The notes under the pieces were generated by a model that worked only from the letters and a program-made list of their open reading frames with translations, did no database searches and had not been told where the DNA came from. From Pseudomonadota bacterium (GTDB lineage: Bacteria > Pseudomonadota > Alphaproteobacteria > Acetobacterales > Acetobacteraceae), in NCBI GenBank assembly GCA_021845835.1, contig JAJZVE010000266.1, positions 1 through 6,509 of the forward strand: DNA of 6,509 nt. The letters run 5' to 3'. Position 1 is the stretch's first letter. The number at the start of each line of letters is the position of its first letter. A program made the position numbers and the translations under genes. Below, one piece after another: positions 1 through 5,326 of this stretch.

Positions 1-484
1 TGCCCGCCGCAACCGCCGCCGCCGCGCCGCCGGAGGAGCCGCCCGGCGTGCGGTCGGGCGCCCAGGGATTGCGGGTGGGCGGACGCACGCGCGGCTCCGT
101 GACCGCCTTCAGGGCCAGTTCCGGCGTCGCCGTCTTGCCGAAGATCACCAGCCCGGCAGCGAGGCAGCGGCGTGTGTAGGCGCTGTGCCCGGCCGCCGGG
201 ACGTCCAGCAGCGGCCGGCAGGCGGCGGTGGTCGGCTGGCCGGCATAGTCCTGCGCGATGTCCTTGAGCAGGAACGGCACCCCGGCGAACGGGCCGACTG
301 GCTTGTGGCGCACCCGCTCGGCGGCGATCGCGTCCATGCGCACGCAGATGGCATTAATCCGCGGCTCGACCTCCTCGGCGCGGGCGCGGGCGGCGGCGAG
401 CAACTCGGCGGCGCTGACCTCGCCACGCGCGACCAGGTTTGCCAGTCCGGTCGCGTCATGCAGCCGGTATTCGTCGCTGCGCAT
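1..484 (-). CDS. Amidase-signature family enzyme, N-terminal part (runs off left edge)
   Basis: Reading the minus strand from ATG 484-482 gives 161 residues with no stop before the edge. The family hydrolyses amide bonds with a Ser-cisSer-Lys triad. Visible are the lysine in the LLKDI motif (about K74), the stretch KTATPELA (117-124), the PTRNPW motif (136-141) and the glycine/serine motif GGSSGG (148-153), whose second serine is the expected cis-Ser. The nucleophilic serine normally lies about 24 residues further on, outside the window, so activity cannot be judged. A typical member is about 450-500 residues, so roughly a third is visible. The start is supported by a GGAGG eight bases upstream, and no other in-frame ATG, GTG or TTG exists before the stop at 583-581. 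The pattern resembles GatA-like and general amidases. I see no gatB or gatC nearby, so a stand-alone amidase is likelier than the tRNA amidotransferase subunit. The substrate cannot be inferred. Confidence 0.9.
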   Translation of the reverse strand, partial: MRSDEYRLHDATGLANLVARGEVSAAELLAAARARAEEVEPRINAICVRMDAIAAERVRHKPVGPFAGVPFLLKDIAQDYAGQPTTAACRPLLDVPAAGHSAYTRRCLAAGLVIFGKTATPELALKAVTEPRVRPPTRNPWAPDRTPGGSSGGAAAAVAAG

Positions 485-492
485 CCTGTCGG

Positions 493-497
493 CCTCC
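493..497 (-). promoter_or_regulatory. Ribosome binding site of the amidase gene
   Basis: The minus strand reads GGAGG with an eight-base spacer before ATG 484-482. This is one of the clearest Shine-Dalgarno sequences in the window, and it fixes the amidase start. Confidence 0.7.
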
Positions 498-508
498 GCA
501 CTGGCAAG

Positions 509-537
509 ATCGTCCGCGATCGGAACCAGTGCGTCAA
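509..537 (-). promoter_or_regulatory. Candidate sigma-70-type promoter for the amidase
   Basis: On the minus strand a -35-like TTGACG (537-532, five of six consensus bases) is followed after exactly 17 bases by GACGAT (514-509, three of six, including the important A at position 2 and T at position 6). This would give a leader of about 20 bases containing the GGAGG. The -10 is weak, so this is a plausible guess from spacing and position rather than a firm call. Confidence 0.35.
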
Positions 538-670
538 CAGTAGTGCTGCGGTTTTGCTGGCACGGGCGGACGCGGATGCGCTAAACTTGTGATGGTCAGA
601 AGATCTCTGGGGCGGACTGCCCCCTTCTGCCGTCTATCCTTGAAACATGGAATGGCTCCCAGGTCAGCGG

Positions 671-729
671 GCGGCCGTGGCGGGTGGTGTGTACGGGCGG
701 TGGTCCGTGCCGGCGCCGGCCACGGCCGC
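671..729. repeat. 11-bp perfect inverted repeat in the amidase/CBS intergenic region
   Basis: GCGGCCGTGGC at 671-681 is exactly reverse-complementary to GCCACGGCCGC at 719-729, with a 37-base spacer. The spacer also holds the 12-base palindrome GCCGGCGCCGGC (709-720), which overlaps the right arm. It lies 75 bases upstream of the CBS-protein start, so it could be a regulator site or a leader hairpin. In DNA this GC-rich, part of it may be chance. Apart from this repeat and the candidate amidase promoter, I see nothing in the 320-base gap 485-804; no convincing promoter for the plus-strand gene was found. Confidence 0.45.
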
Positions 730-792
730 GCAGTCGCAGGCAGCCACGCTATTTACCGGCAATCAGGTGCTGTGTGGCCTGGCGCGCCAGAC

Positions 793-797
793 GGAGA
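793..797 (+). promoter_or_regulatory. Ribosome binding site of the CBS-domain gene
   Basis: GGAGA with a seven-base spacer before ATG 805 supports this start over the in-frame ATG at 589. The longer reading would add 72 residues of arginine/glycine-rich, non-domain sequence. Confidence 0.65.
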
Positions 798-804
798 AAC
801 GGCA

Positions 805-1242
805 ATGCTCGTGCATGAAGTGATGACCCCGCATGCGGAGTGGATCGCGCCCAGCCTGACGCTGGCGGAGGCGGCGCGCAAAATGCGCGACCACAAGATC
901 GGCTGCCTGCCGGTCGGCGAGAACGACCGGCTGGTCGGCATGCTCACCGACCGCGACATCGTCTGCCGCGCTGTTGCCGACGGCGCCAATCCCAAGACCA
1001 CGCGCACCGCCGACGTGATGACCAAGGGCGTCACCTGGTGCTTCGACGACGAGAGCGTCGATGACGTGGCAGAGCGGATGCAGGCCAAGCAGATCCACCA
1101 CATTCCGGTGCTGAACCGGCAGAAACGCATGATCGGCATCCTGGCGCTGTCCGATCTGGCAATGCGCGGCCCGCAGGAACTGGCAAGCCGGCTGTCGCAA
1201 CTCGCTTCGCGCGATTCCCGCGGCCACGCCGCGACGCACTGA
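805..1242 (+). CDS. Two-CBS-domain protein
   Basis: A 145-residue protein made almost entirely of a tandem CBS pair (Bateman module). CBS1 spans about residues 6-60, opening with VMTP and ending in the typical GMLTDRDI (45-52). CBS2 spans about 70-122, opening with DVMTK (70-74) and containing IHHIPVLN (97-104) and IGILALSDL (110-118). The TDRD motif of the first domain is the usual ribose/phosphate contact of adenine-nucleotide-binding CBS pairs. The short tail (123-145) has no recognisable domain. Such stand-alone proteins usually sense AMP, ATP or SAM and act on a partner, but the ligand and partner cannot be read from sequence. There are no membrane segments or signal peptide, so it should be cytoplasmic. 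It stands alone: the amidase diverges upstream and a hairpin follows 15 bases after the stop, suggesting a monocistronic transcript. The start was chosen by the GGAGA site and by where the domain begins. Confidence 0.92.
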   Translation: MLVHEVMTPHAEWIAPSLTLAEAARKMRDHKIGCLPVGENDRLVGMLTDRDIVCRAVADGANPKTTRTADVMTKGVTWCFDDESVDDVAERMQAKQIHHIPVLNRQKRMIGILALSDLAMRGPQELASRLSQLASRDSRGHAATH

Positions 1243-1257
1243 CGCCACCAACCGCGG

Positions 1258-1295
1258 CACGCGAGGGAGCCTGCTTCACGCGGCACCCTCGCGTG
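1258..1295 (+). terminator. GC-rich hairpin after the CBS gene, possible terminator without U-tract
   Basis: CACGCGAGGG (1258-1267) pairs perfectly with CCCTCGCGTG (1286-1295). Past an A:A mismatch, three further base pairs can form (GCC 1269-1271 with GGC 1282-1284). It begins 15 bases after the CBS stop codon, the right place for a terminator. No T-run follows, so it would be a non-canonical intrinsic terminator or an mRNA-stabilising 3' hairpin. From here to about 1477 I see nothing recognisable. Confidence 0.5.
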
Positions 1296-1494
1296 TGAGG
1301 GTACCCCTTCGACGCCCCAGGACGCTGCCGCACCGGCCTTGCCCGTGCTGCTGTGCCGGTGTGTCCCGGCTGCGGCCGCGTGCGGGCGGATCGCCGCAGA
1401 AGATTTCGCCGGCGTCGCCTGCACGGACATTGTCCGAGCATTATCTGAATGGCAGCGACGGCGATCTTGCCGCTGTCGGGAGGCATGCAGGCCG

Positions 1495-1695
1495 ATCATT
1501 GCGGAAAAGGAGGCCCGGGCGAAGCGTCTGGAAATTCGGCTGCCAGCGAGCGTCAAGGCGCTGCTCACGCATGCCGCCAAGGTCCGTCAATGCTCGCTGA
1601 CCGGGTTCTTGCTCTCGGTGACACCCCCGCTCATGGTCCGGTCGCTGCCGATGATCCGCATCATGCTGGCAGCCGCCACGTCCGACGATTCCTGA
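1495..1695 (+). pseudogene. Fragment of a DUF1778/TacA-type ribbon-helix-helix antitoxin
   Basis: Codons from 1501 read AEKEARAKRLEIRLPASV and on through KALLTHAAKVRQCSLTGFLLS. This is the pattern of the N-terminal ribbon-helix-helix of DUF1778 antitoxins: a basic lead, a short beta strand LEIRLP, then helices with KALL-x3-AA and SLTGFLLS. Family members then continue with an alanine-rich helix and a toxin-binding tail of 40-50 residues. Here the frame instead reads an unrelated proline/methionine-rich stretch and stops at 1693-1695. No ATG, GTG or TTG lies suitably in frame: a GGGAGG at 1478-1483 sits 11 bases before ATC 1495 and 14 before ATT 1498, while the nearby ATG 1485 is out of frame. 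I infer a decayed gene (lost start, broken 3' half), though an ATT/ATC start is possible. No GNAT acetyltransferase toxin, the usual partner, is present. It ends five bases before the uvrC stop codon, tail to tail. Confidence 0.6.
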
Positions 1696-1700
1696 TGCCA

Positions 1701-3605
1701 TCACCCGGCCATCCCCTCCACCCGCGCTCCGGGATGGAAATGCGCGTACACCAGCCGCGCCATCGCCTTCGATATTCCCGGCGCCGCCTCCAGATCCGAC
1801 AGGCCGGCTGCCTTCACCCCGCGCGCCGAGCCGAAATGGTTGAGCAGCGCGCGCTTGCGCGCGGGGCCGATGCCGGGCACCTCGTCCAGCTCGCTTGTCA
1901 CCAGCGCCTTCGACCGCCCGGCGCGATGCGTGGTAATCGCAAACCGATGTGCCTCGTCGCGCAGCCGTTGCAAAAAATACAGCACCGGATCGCGCGGCGG
2001 CAGTTGGAACGGCGCGCGGCCCTCGACATGGAACCACTCGCGGCCGGCGTCGCGATCCGGCCCCTTGGCAATCGCCACCAGCTTCACGTCATGCGCGCCG
2101 AGATCGGCCAGCACCGACCGCACCGCCGACAACTGCCCCGCCCCGCCGTCGATCAGCACGACATCCGGCCAATCCGGCGGAGGCGCGTCGGCGTCCGGGT
2201 TCTCGCGCAGCGCGCGGCCGAAGCGGCGCGTCAGCACCTCGCGCATCATGGCGAAGTCGTCGCCCGGCGCGATCGGCCCGCGGATCGAGAATTTCCGGTA
2301 TGCTGCCTTCATGAATCCCTCCGGCCCGGCGACGATCATGACGCCGTAGGGGTTCGCGCCCATGATGTGGCTGTTGTCGTACACCTCGATGCGCTCGGGC
2401 GGTGCCGGAAGGCCGAACAACTCCGCCGTTGCCGTCAGCAGCTTTGCCTGCCCGGCGGTCTCGGCGAGCTTGCGTTCCATGGCTTCGCGCGCGTTGGTCC
2501 CGGCGTGCTGCACCACCGCATGCTTCTCGCCGCGCTTCGGCGCCGCCACCTCGACGCGCCGGCCGGCACCGAAGGTCTGCGCCTTCAGGCTCAGCGCCTC
2601 GGCGATCAGCGCCTGTTCCGGCAGGTCGTGGCTGACCAGCACCAGCGGCGGCGGCGGCTTGTCGTCGTAGAACTGGGCGATGAAGGCGGCCAGCACCTCC
2701 GGCGCCTCCTCCGCCTTCGTGTGCGTCGGGAAGAACGCGCGGTTGCCGTTGTTGCGCCCGCCGCGGATGAAGAACACCTGCACGCAGGTCTGGCCGGCGC
2801 CCTGCCAGGCGGCGATCACGTCGGCATCGGCGATGCTCTCGGGGTTCACCACGCCGGTGCCCTGCACATGCGTCAGCCCCCGGATGCGGTCGCGGATCGC
2901 GGCGGCGCGTTCGAACGCCAGCGCCGCCGCCGCCTGCTCCATCTCGGCGGCGAGCTTCTGCTGCACCGCAGCCCCCTTGCCGGCAAGGAACGCCTTCGCC
3001 TGCGCCACCAGCTCGCCATAGGCGGCGGCGTCGATGCGTCCGACGCAGGGGGCGGAGCAGCGGCGGATCTGGAACAGCAGGCAGGGACGGCTGCGGTTGG
3101 CAAACACCGTGTCGGCGCAGGAGCGCAGCAGGAACACACGCTGCATCGCGGTGACGGTCTGGTTCACCGCCCAGGCGGAGGCGAACGGCCCGTAATAGCT
3201 GCCGCGGCGGGCGCGCGCGCCGCGGTGCTTGGTGATCTGCGGAAACGGATGATCCTCGGTCAGCAGCAGCCAGGGATAGGATTTGTCGTCGCGCAGGACG
3301 ATGTTGAAGCGCGGCCTGAGGCGCTTGATGAGGTTGGCTTCCAGCAGCAGCGCCTCGGCCTCGGTGTGCGTGGTGACGATCTCCATCGTCGCCGTCTCGC
3401 TCACCATGCGCCGCAGCCGCTCCGGCAGGCGGCCGGGTTGCGTGTAGGCCGCAACCCGCTTCTTCAGCGCCCGTGCCTTGCCCACGTACAGGGCCTCGCC
3501 GCGGCCGTCGAGCATGCGGTACACGCCGGGGCTGAGCGGCATGGTCGCCAGCGCCGCCTCGATCGCCGCGACGCCGCGCGGCGCTGCATTCTGCGGTTCC
3601 GTCAT
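1701..3605 (-). CDS. uvrC: Excinuclease ABC subunit C (UvrC)
   Basis: A complete 634-residue UvrC, normal for the family. It makes the 3' and 5' incisions around a lesion after UvrA/UvrB loading. Domains in order: GIY-YIG nuclease (about 22-100) with PGVY (26-29), YVGKAR (40-45) and the conserved glutamate of LLLEANLIK (E89); a cysteine cluster C163, C175, C183, C187; a UVR motif that binds UvrB (about 214-246); the RNase H-like nuclease with VYDNSH (D410), LIDGGAGQ (D486) and RDEAHRFA (H553); and a tandem helix-hairpin-helix DNA-binding tail (about 574-622). All expected catalytic residues are present. ATG 3605 has no evident Shine-Dalgarno sequence but leaves the usual short lead before the GIY-YIG domain. 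The 306-base gap upstream probably holds its own promoter. In many alphaproteobacteria uvrC is followed by pgsA; here it is followed by the antitoxin relic and the convergent CBS gene. Confidence 0.98.
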   Translation of the reverse strand: MTEPQNAAPRGVAAIEAALATMPLSPGVYRMLDGRGEALYVGKARALKKRVAAYTQPGRLPERLRRMVSETATMEIVTTHTEAEALLLEANLIKRLRPRFNIVLRDDKSYPWLLLTEDHPFPQITKHRGARARRGSYYGPFASAWAVNQTVTAMQRVFLLRSCADTVFANRSRPCLLFQIRRCSAPCVGRIDAAAYGELVAQAKAFLAGKGAAVQQKLAAEMEQAAAALAFERAAAIRDRIRGLTHVQGTGVVNPESIADADVIAAWQGAGQTCVQVFFIRGGRNNGNRAFFPTHTKAEEAPEVLAAFIAQFYDDKPPPPLVLVSHDLPEQALIAEALSLKAQTFGAGRRVEVAAPKRGEKHAVVQHAGTNAREAMERKLAETAGQAKLLTATAELFGLPAPPERIEVYDNSHIMGANPYGVMIVAGPEGFMKAAYRKFSIRGPIAPGDDFAMMREVLTRRFGRALRENPDADAPPPDWPDVVLIDGGAGQLSAVRSVLADLGAHDVKLVAIAKGPDRDAGREWFHVEGRAPFQLPPRDPVLYFLQRLRDEAHRFAITTHRAGRSKALVTSELDEVPGIGPARKRALLNHFGSARGVKAAGLSDLEAAPGISKAMARLVYAHFHPGARVEGMAG

Positions 3606-3628
3606 GCACGCAATTAGGCGCGAAGCGG

Positions 3629-3649
3629 GCTGCCGCTCAACCCGGCAGC
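3629..3649 (-). repeat. 7-bp hairpin in the uvrC leader
   Basis: GCTGCCG (3629-3635) and CGGCAGC (3643-3649) are exact reverse complements around a seven-base loop, ending 23 bases before the uvrC start codon. It could fold in the 5' leader of the uvrC mRNA. In GC-rich sequence a stem this short may also be chance. Confidence 0.35.
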
Positions 3650-3694
3650 GCCATCCAGGATTGCCCCCGACGCGACCCGACTATCCCCCGTTCC

Positions 3695-3715
3695 TGTGGA
3701 TAACTCTGTGGGCAA
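3695..3715. promoter_or_regulatory. Perfect DnaA box plus adjacent degenerate copy
   Basis: TGTGGATAA (3695-3703) is the exact complement of TTATCCACA, the high-affinity DnaA box. Twelve bases on in the same orientation is TGTGGGCAA (3707-3715), two mismatches away. A further relaxed match, TTGTTCACA (3826-3834), lies in the low-GC part of the gap. One perfect 9-mer in 6.5 kb can arise by chance, but intergenic placement beside a second copy is suggestive of DnaA binding. Confidence 0.45.
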
Positions 3716-3716
3716 G

Positions 3717-3734
3717 GCACCCGCTATCGGGTGC
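3717..3734. repeat. 7-bp hairpin with four-base loop next to the DnaA box
   Basis: GCACCCG (3717-3723) and CGGGTGC (3728-3734) are perfect reverse complements around a CTAT loop. It starts two bases after the second DnaA-like 9-mer. It could be a transcript hairpin or a protein-binding dyad. There is no T-run on either side, so I do not call it a terminator. Confidence 0.4.
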
Positions 3735-3854
3735 GATGCGGCGGATTCCCTGCCCTGAGTCGGATTGCCCAAAACCAAAGCACTGGCGCTAAGTGCCTGA
3801 ATTCCTTGGACCACAAGATGTCAGTTTGTTCACAACTCCAGCCGTGGCTGCCAT

Positions 3855-3868
3855 CTGATTGTAATCAA
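3855..3868. promoter_or_regulatory. FNR/FixK-like dyad
   Basis: CTGAT-TGTA-ATCAA matches the FNR-type consensus TTGAT-N4-ATCAA at nine of ten half-site positions. It lies in the low-GC part of the uvrC/reductase gap, 250 bases from the uvrC start and 44 bases past the reductase stop. That distance is unusual for direct control of uvrC unless transcription starts well upstream. A match to a short consensus does not prove binding. Confidence 0.3.
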
Positions 3869-3911
3869 AGAGTCTTTCGCCGCCAGTGGACAAGTTTCCG
3901 TGACCATGTCG

Positions 3912-4688
3912 CTATTCCTCCGGCACCGCGTCCCACCGCGGCGCCCATTGCAGGTGCTGGCCGCCGTCAAGCGCGAGCATCTGTCCGGTCATGGCGGGCA
4001 GCCGCAGCAGCGCCAGCACCGCCGCGCCGACCTCGTCCACCGTGGTTGCGTGCCGCAGCGGCACCGACTGCGCCTGCCGCGCGAATTGCGCCGCAGTCTG
4101 GCGGGCGCTCGGCATGGTGGGACCGGGACCGATGGCGTTGACGCGGATGCGCGGCGCGAGCGCGAGCGCCATGCTCTGCGTCAGCGCCCACAGTCCGGCC
4201 TTGGCGACAGTGTAGGAAACGAAATGCGGCGTCAGCGACCAGACGCGCTGGTCGAGCATGTTGACAACCAGCCCTTCGGCCTGGTTCGGCAGCGCGCGCG
4301 CGAAATGCTGCATCAGCACAAAAGGCGCGCGCAGGTTCGGTTCGATGTGACGATCCCACGATGCGCGCGTGGCGTCGTGCCACTCGTCGCGCTCGAAGGT
4401 GCTGGCGTTGTTCACCAGCACGCCGACCGGGCCGAGCGCCGCCACCGCGTCCGCCAGCAGCCGCTGCGTCGCCGCCTCGTCGGCGAGGTCGGCTTGCAGC
4501 ACCGTGGCGCGCACGCCGCGGGCGCGGACCGCCGCCGCGGTCTCCGCCGCCGCCTCGCGACTGTCGCGGCAGTGCACAGCGACGGCGAACCCGGCCTCGG
4601 CGAGCGCGAGCGCAATGGCGCGGCCGATGCGCTTCGCGCCGCCGGTGACGAGCGCGACGCGCGGGATGTCGCGGGAGATGTCTGGCAT
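3912..4688 (-). CDS. Short-chain dehydrogenase/reductase, pteridine reductase (PTR1/FolM)-like
   Basis: A complete 258-residue classical-length SDR. The Rossmann dinucleotide site is TGGAKRIG (15-22); a basic residue here (R20) is typical of NADPH-using PTR1/FolM-type members. NNAS (93-96) is the usual NNAG variant. The catalytic region reads NMLD (D146) and then YTVAK (Y159, K163). The aspartate lies exactly 13 residues before the tyrosine, the same spacing as Asp181/Tyr194 in Leishmania PTR1, and it replaces the standard SDR serine. The family reduces dihydropterins (dihydromonapterin, biopterin or dihydrofolate); the exact substrate here is inference. It is cytoplasmic, with no signal peptide. 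ATG 4688 gives the normal short lead before the first strand, although no Shine-Dalgarno sequence is visible. An SDR of this kind just upstream of uvrC is common in alphaproteobacteria, but here 306 bases separate them, so they are probably not one tight operon. cobC diverges from it. Confidence 0.9.
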   Translation of the reverse strand: MPDISRDIPRVALVTGGAKRIGRAIALALAEAGFAVAVHCRDSREAAAETAAAVRARGVRATVLQADLADEAATQRLLADAVAALGPVGVLVNNASTFERDEWHDATRASWDRHIEPNLRAPFVLMQHFARALPNQAEGLVVNMLDQRVWSLTPHFVSYTVAKAGLWALTQSMALALAPRIRVNAIGPGPTMPSARQTAAQFARQAQSVPLRHATTVDEVGAAVLALLRLPAMTGQMLALDGGQHLQWAPRWDAVPEE

Positions 4689-4719
4689 GGGTCAGGATTT
4701 AGGGTCGGAGGCGCGCGCT

Positions 4720-4815
4720 GTTGAGTCGGCCCTTGCAGGGCGGATGCAATCCGCCGCATCCACGGCGGATTTCATCCTACGCCTGGAAGTCTGGCAACCT
4801 CCTGCCGTTGAGTCG
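4720..4815. repeat. Palindrome cluster flanked by 9-bp direct repeats (REP/MITE-like)
   Basis: The exact 9-mer GTTGAGTCG occurs at 4720-4728 and 4807-4815. The 78 bases between contain nested palindromes: GCCCT-tgc-AGGGC (4729-4741), GGCGGAT-gca-ATCCGCC (4739-4755), and ATCCGCC paired alternatively with a second GGCGGAT (4749-4755 with 4764-4770). Overlapping short stems of this sort are typical of dispersed extragenic palindromes, and flanking direct repeats resemble a target duplication. The end of the second repeat is four bases before the cobC start codon. No clear terminal inverted repeats were found, so identity as a mobile element is unproven. No cobalamin riboswitch or strong promoter is visible in 4689-4819. 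Confidence 0.45.
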
Positions 4816-4819
4816 ATCC

Positions 4820-5326
4820 ATGCGCGCTGTCCTGATCCGCCATCCCGCCGTCCTGATCGCGCCCGGCATCTGTTATGGACGGCTCGACCTCGACCTGCAC
4901 CCGCAGGCCGCGGCCGATGCCGCGCGGCTGCGCGCCGTCGTCGCCGGCTGCGCCGGCCGGGTCTGGAGCAGCCCGGCGCGCCGCTGCCGCCTGATCGCCG
5001 GTGACGGCGCGACGCCGGACGAGCGGCTGCGCGAACTGGATTTCGGCGCCTGGGAGGGGCTGGCCTGGGACGCGGTGCCGCGCGACGCACTCGACCGCTG
5101 GGCCGCCGCGCCGCACCATTTCGCGCCGCCGCAGGGCGAGAGCGGGGCGGCGCTGCTGGCCCGCGTCGGCGCCTTCCATGCCGAGCTGCGCGCGCGCGGC
5201 GAGGATTGCGTGGTGGTGTCGCATGGCGGGCCGCTGAAGCTGCTGGCGGCACTGCTGCACGGCACCGCGCCGGACCTGCTGGCGCCGGCGCCGGCGCTCG
5301 GCTCGGTCAGCCGGATCGCATGCTGA
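4820..5326 (+). CDS. cobC: Histidine phosphatase family protein, probable alpha-ribazole phosphatase (CobC)
   Basis: A 168-residue phosphoglycerate-mutase-fold phosphatase. The N-terminal catalytic motif is RHP (R7, H8, P9) instead of the usual RHG/RHT, followed by [13 protein letters not shown] (14-26), the arrangement common in alphaproteobacterial CobC-type proteins. The acid/base region is [10 protein letters not shown] (71-80, E72), and the second catalytic histidine is in VVSHGG (132-137, H135). The family removes the 5'-phosphate of alpha-ribazole phosphate or of adenosylcobalamin phosphate, the last steps of nucleotide-loop assembly. The assignment rests mainly on its position facing cobS and cobT. 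ATG 4820 was chosen because the phosphatase fold begins right there; the 33-codon in-frame extension to 4721 would translate the palindrome cluster. The ribosome binding site is weak. It is slightly short for CobC (usually about 190 residues). Its last 20 bases overlap the end of cobS on the other strand. Confidence 0.82.
   Translation: MRAVLIRHPAVLIAPGICYGRLDLDLHPQAAADAARLRAVVAGCAGRVWSSPARRCRLIAGDGATPDERLRELDFGAWEGLAWDAVPRDALDRWAAAPHHFAPPQGESGAALLARVGAFHAELRARGEDCVVVSHGGPLKLLAALLHGTAPDLLAPAPALGSVSRIAC

Larger units (their letters stand above)
3606..3911. other. 306-bp intergenic region between uvrC and the reductase gene, partly low in G+C
   Basis: No gene is recognisable on either strand. 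By hand count 3771-3910 is about 49% G+C, against roughly 70% in the genes. Within it are a perfect DnaA-box 9-mer, an FNR-like dyad and two 7-bp hairpins, listed separately. It should contain the uvrC promoter, but I could not find a well-spaced -35/-10 pair on the minus strand, and no U-tract terminator follows the reductase stop at 3912. A regulatory region, a small RNA or an origin-type region are all open. Confidence 0.6.

Noticed and set aside
589..804. 72-codon N-terminal extension of the CBS protein
   Set aside because: No Shine-Dalgarno before ATG 589 and no domain-like sequence, whereas ATG 805 has GGAGA at the right distance and the CBS fold begins there.
1299..1306. GGGTACCC palindrome after the CBS-gene hairpin
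   Set aside because: An eight-base palindrome is too short to support a regulatory call.
753..1580. 275-codon minus-strand frame opposite the CBS gene
   Set aside because: Antisense to a clear two-CBS protein, with no recognisable motif or ribosome binding site.
1449..3617. 722-codon open frame on the plus strand opposite uvrC
   Set aside because: It is the antisense shadow of a complete, motif-perfect uvrC. Composition is arginine/histidine/glycine-rich with no domain, as expected when GC-rich third positions suppress stops.
3614..3814. 66-codon minus-strand frame between the reductase and uvrC
   Set aside because: No ribosome binding site or motif. It covers the DnaA-like pair and hairpin, so a regulatory reading is preferred, though a small protein cannot be excluded.
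3881..3890. CCACTGG resembling a cobalamin-riboswitch B12 box
   Set aside because: The core GCCACTG is not matched, no riboswitch-like fold surrounds it, and it is not in front of a cobalamin gene.
5283..5298. GCCGGCGCCGGCGC-type palindromic run
   Set aside because: It lies inside cobC and is explained by the APAPAL codons in a GC-rich gene.
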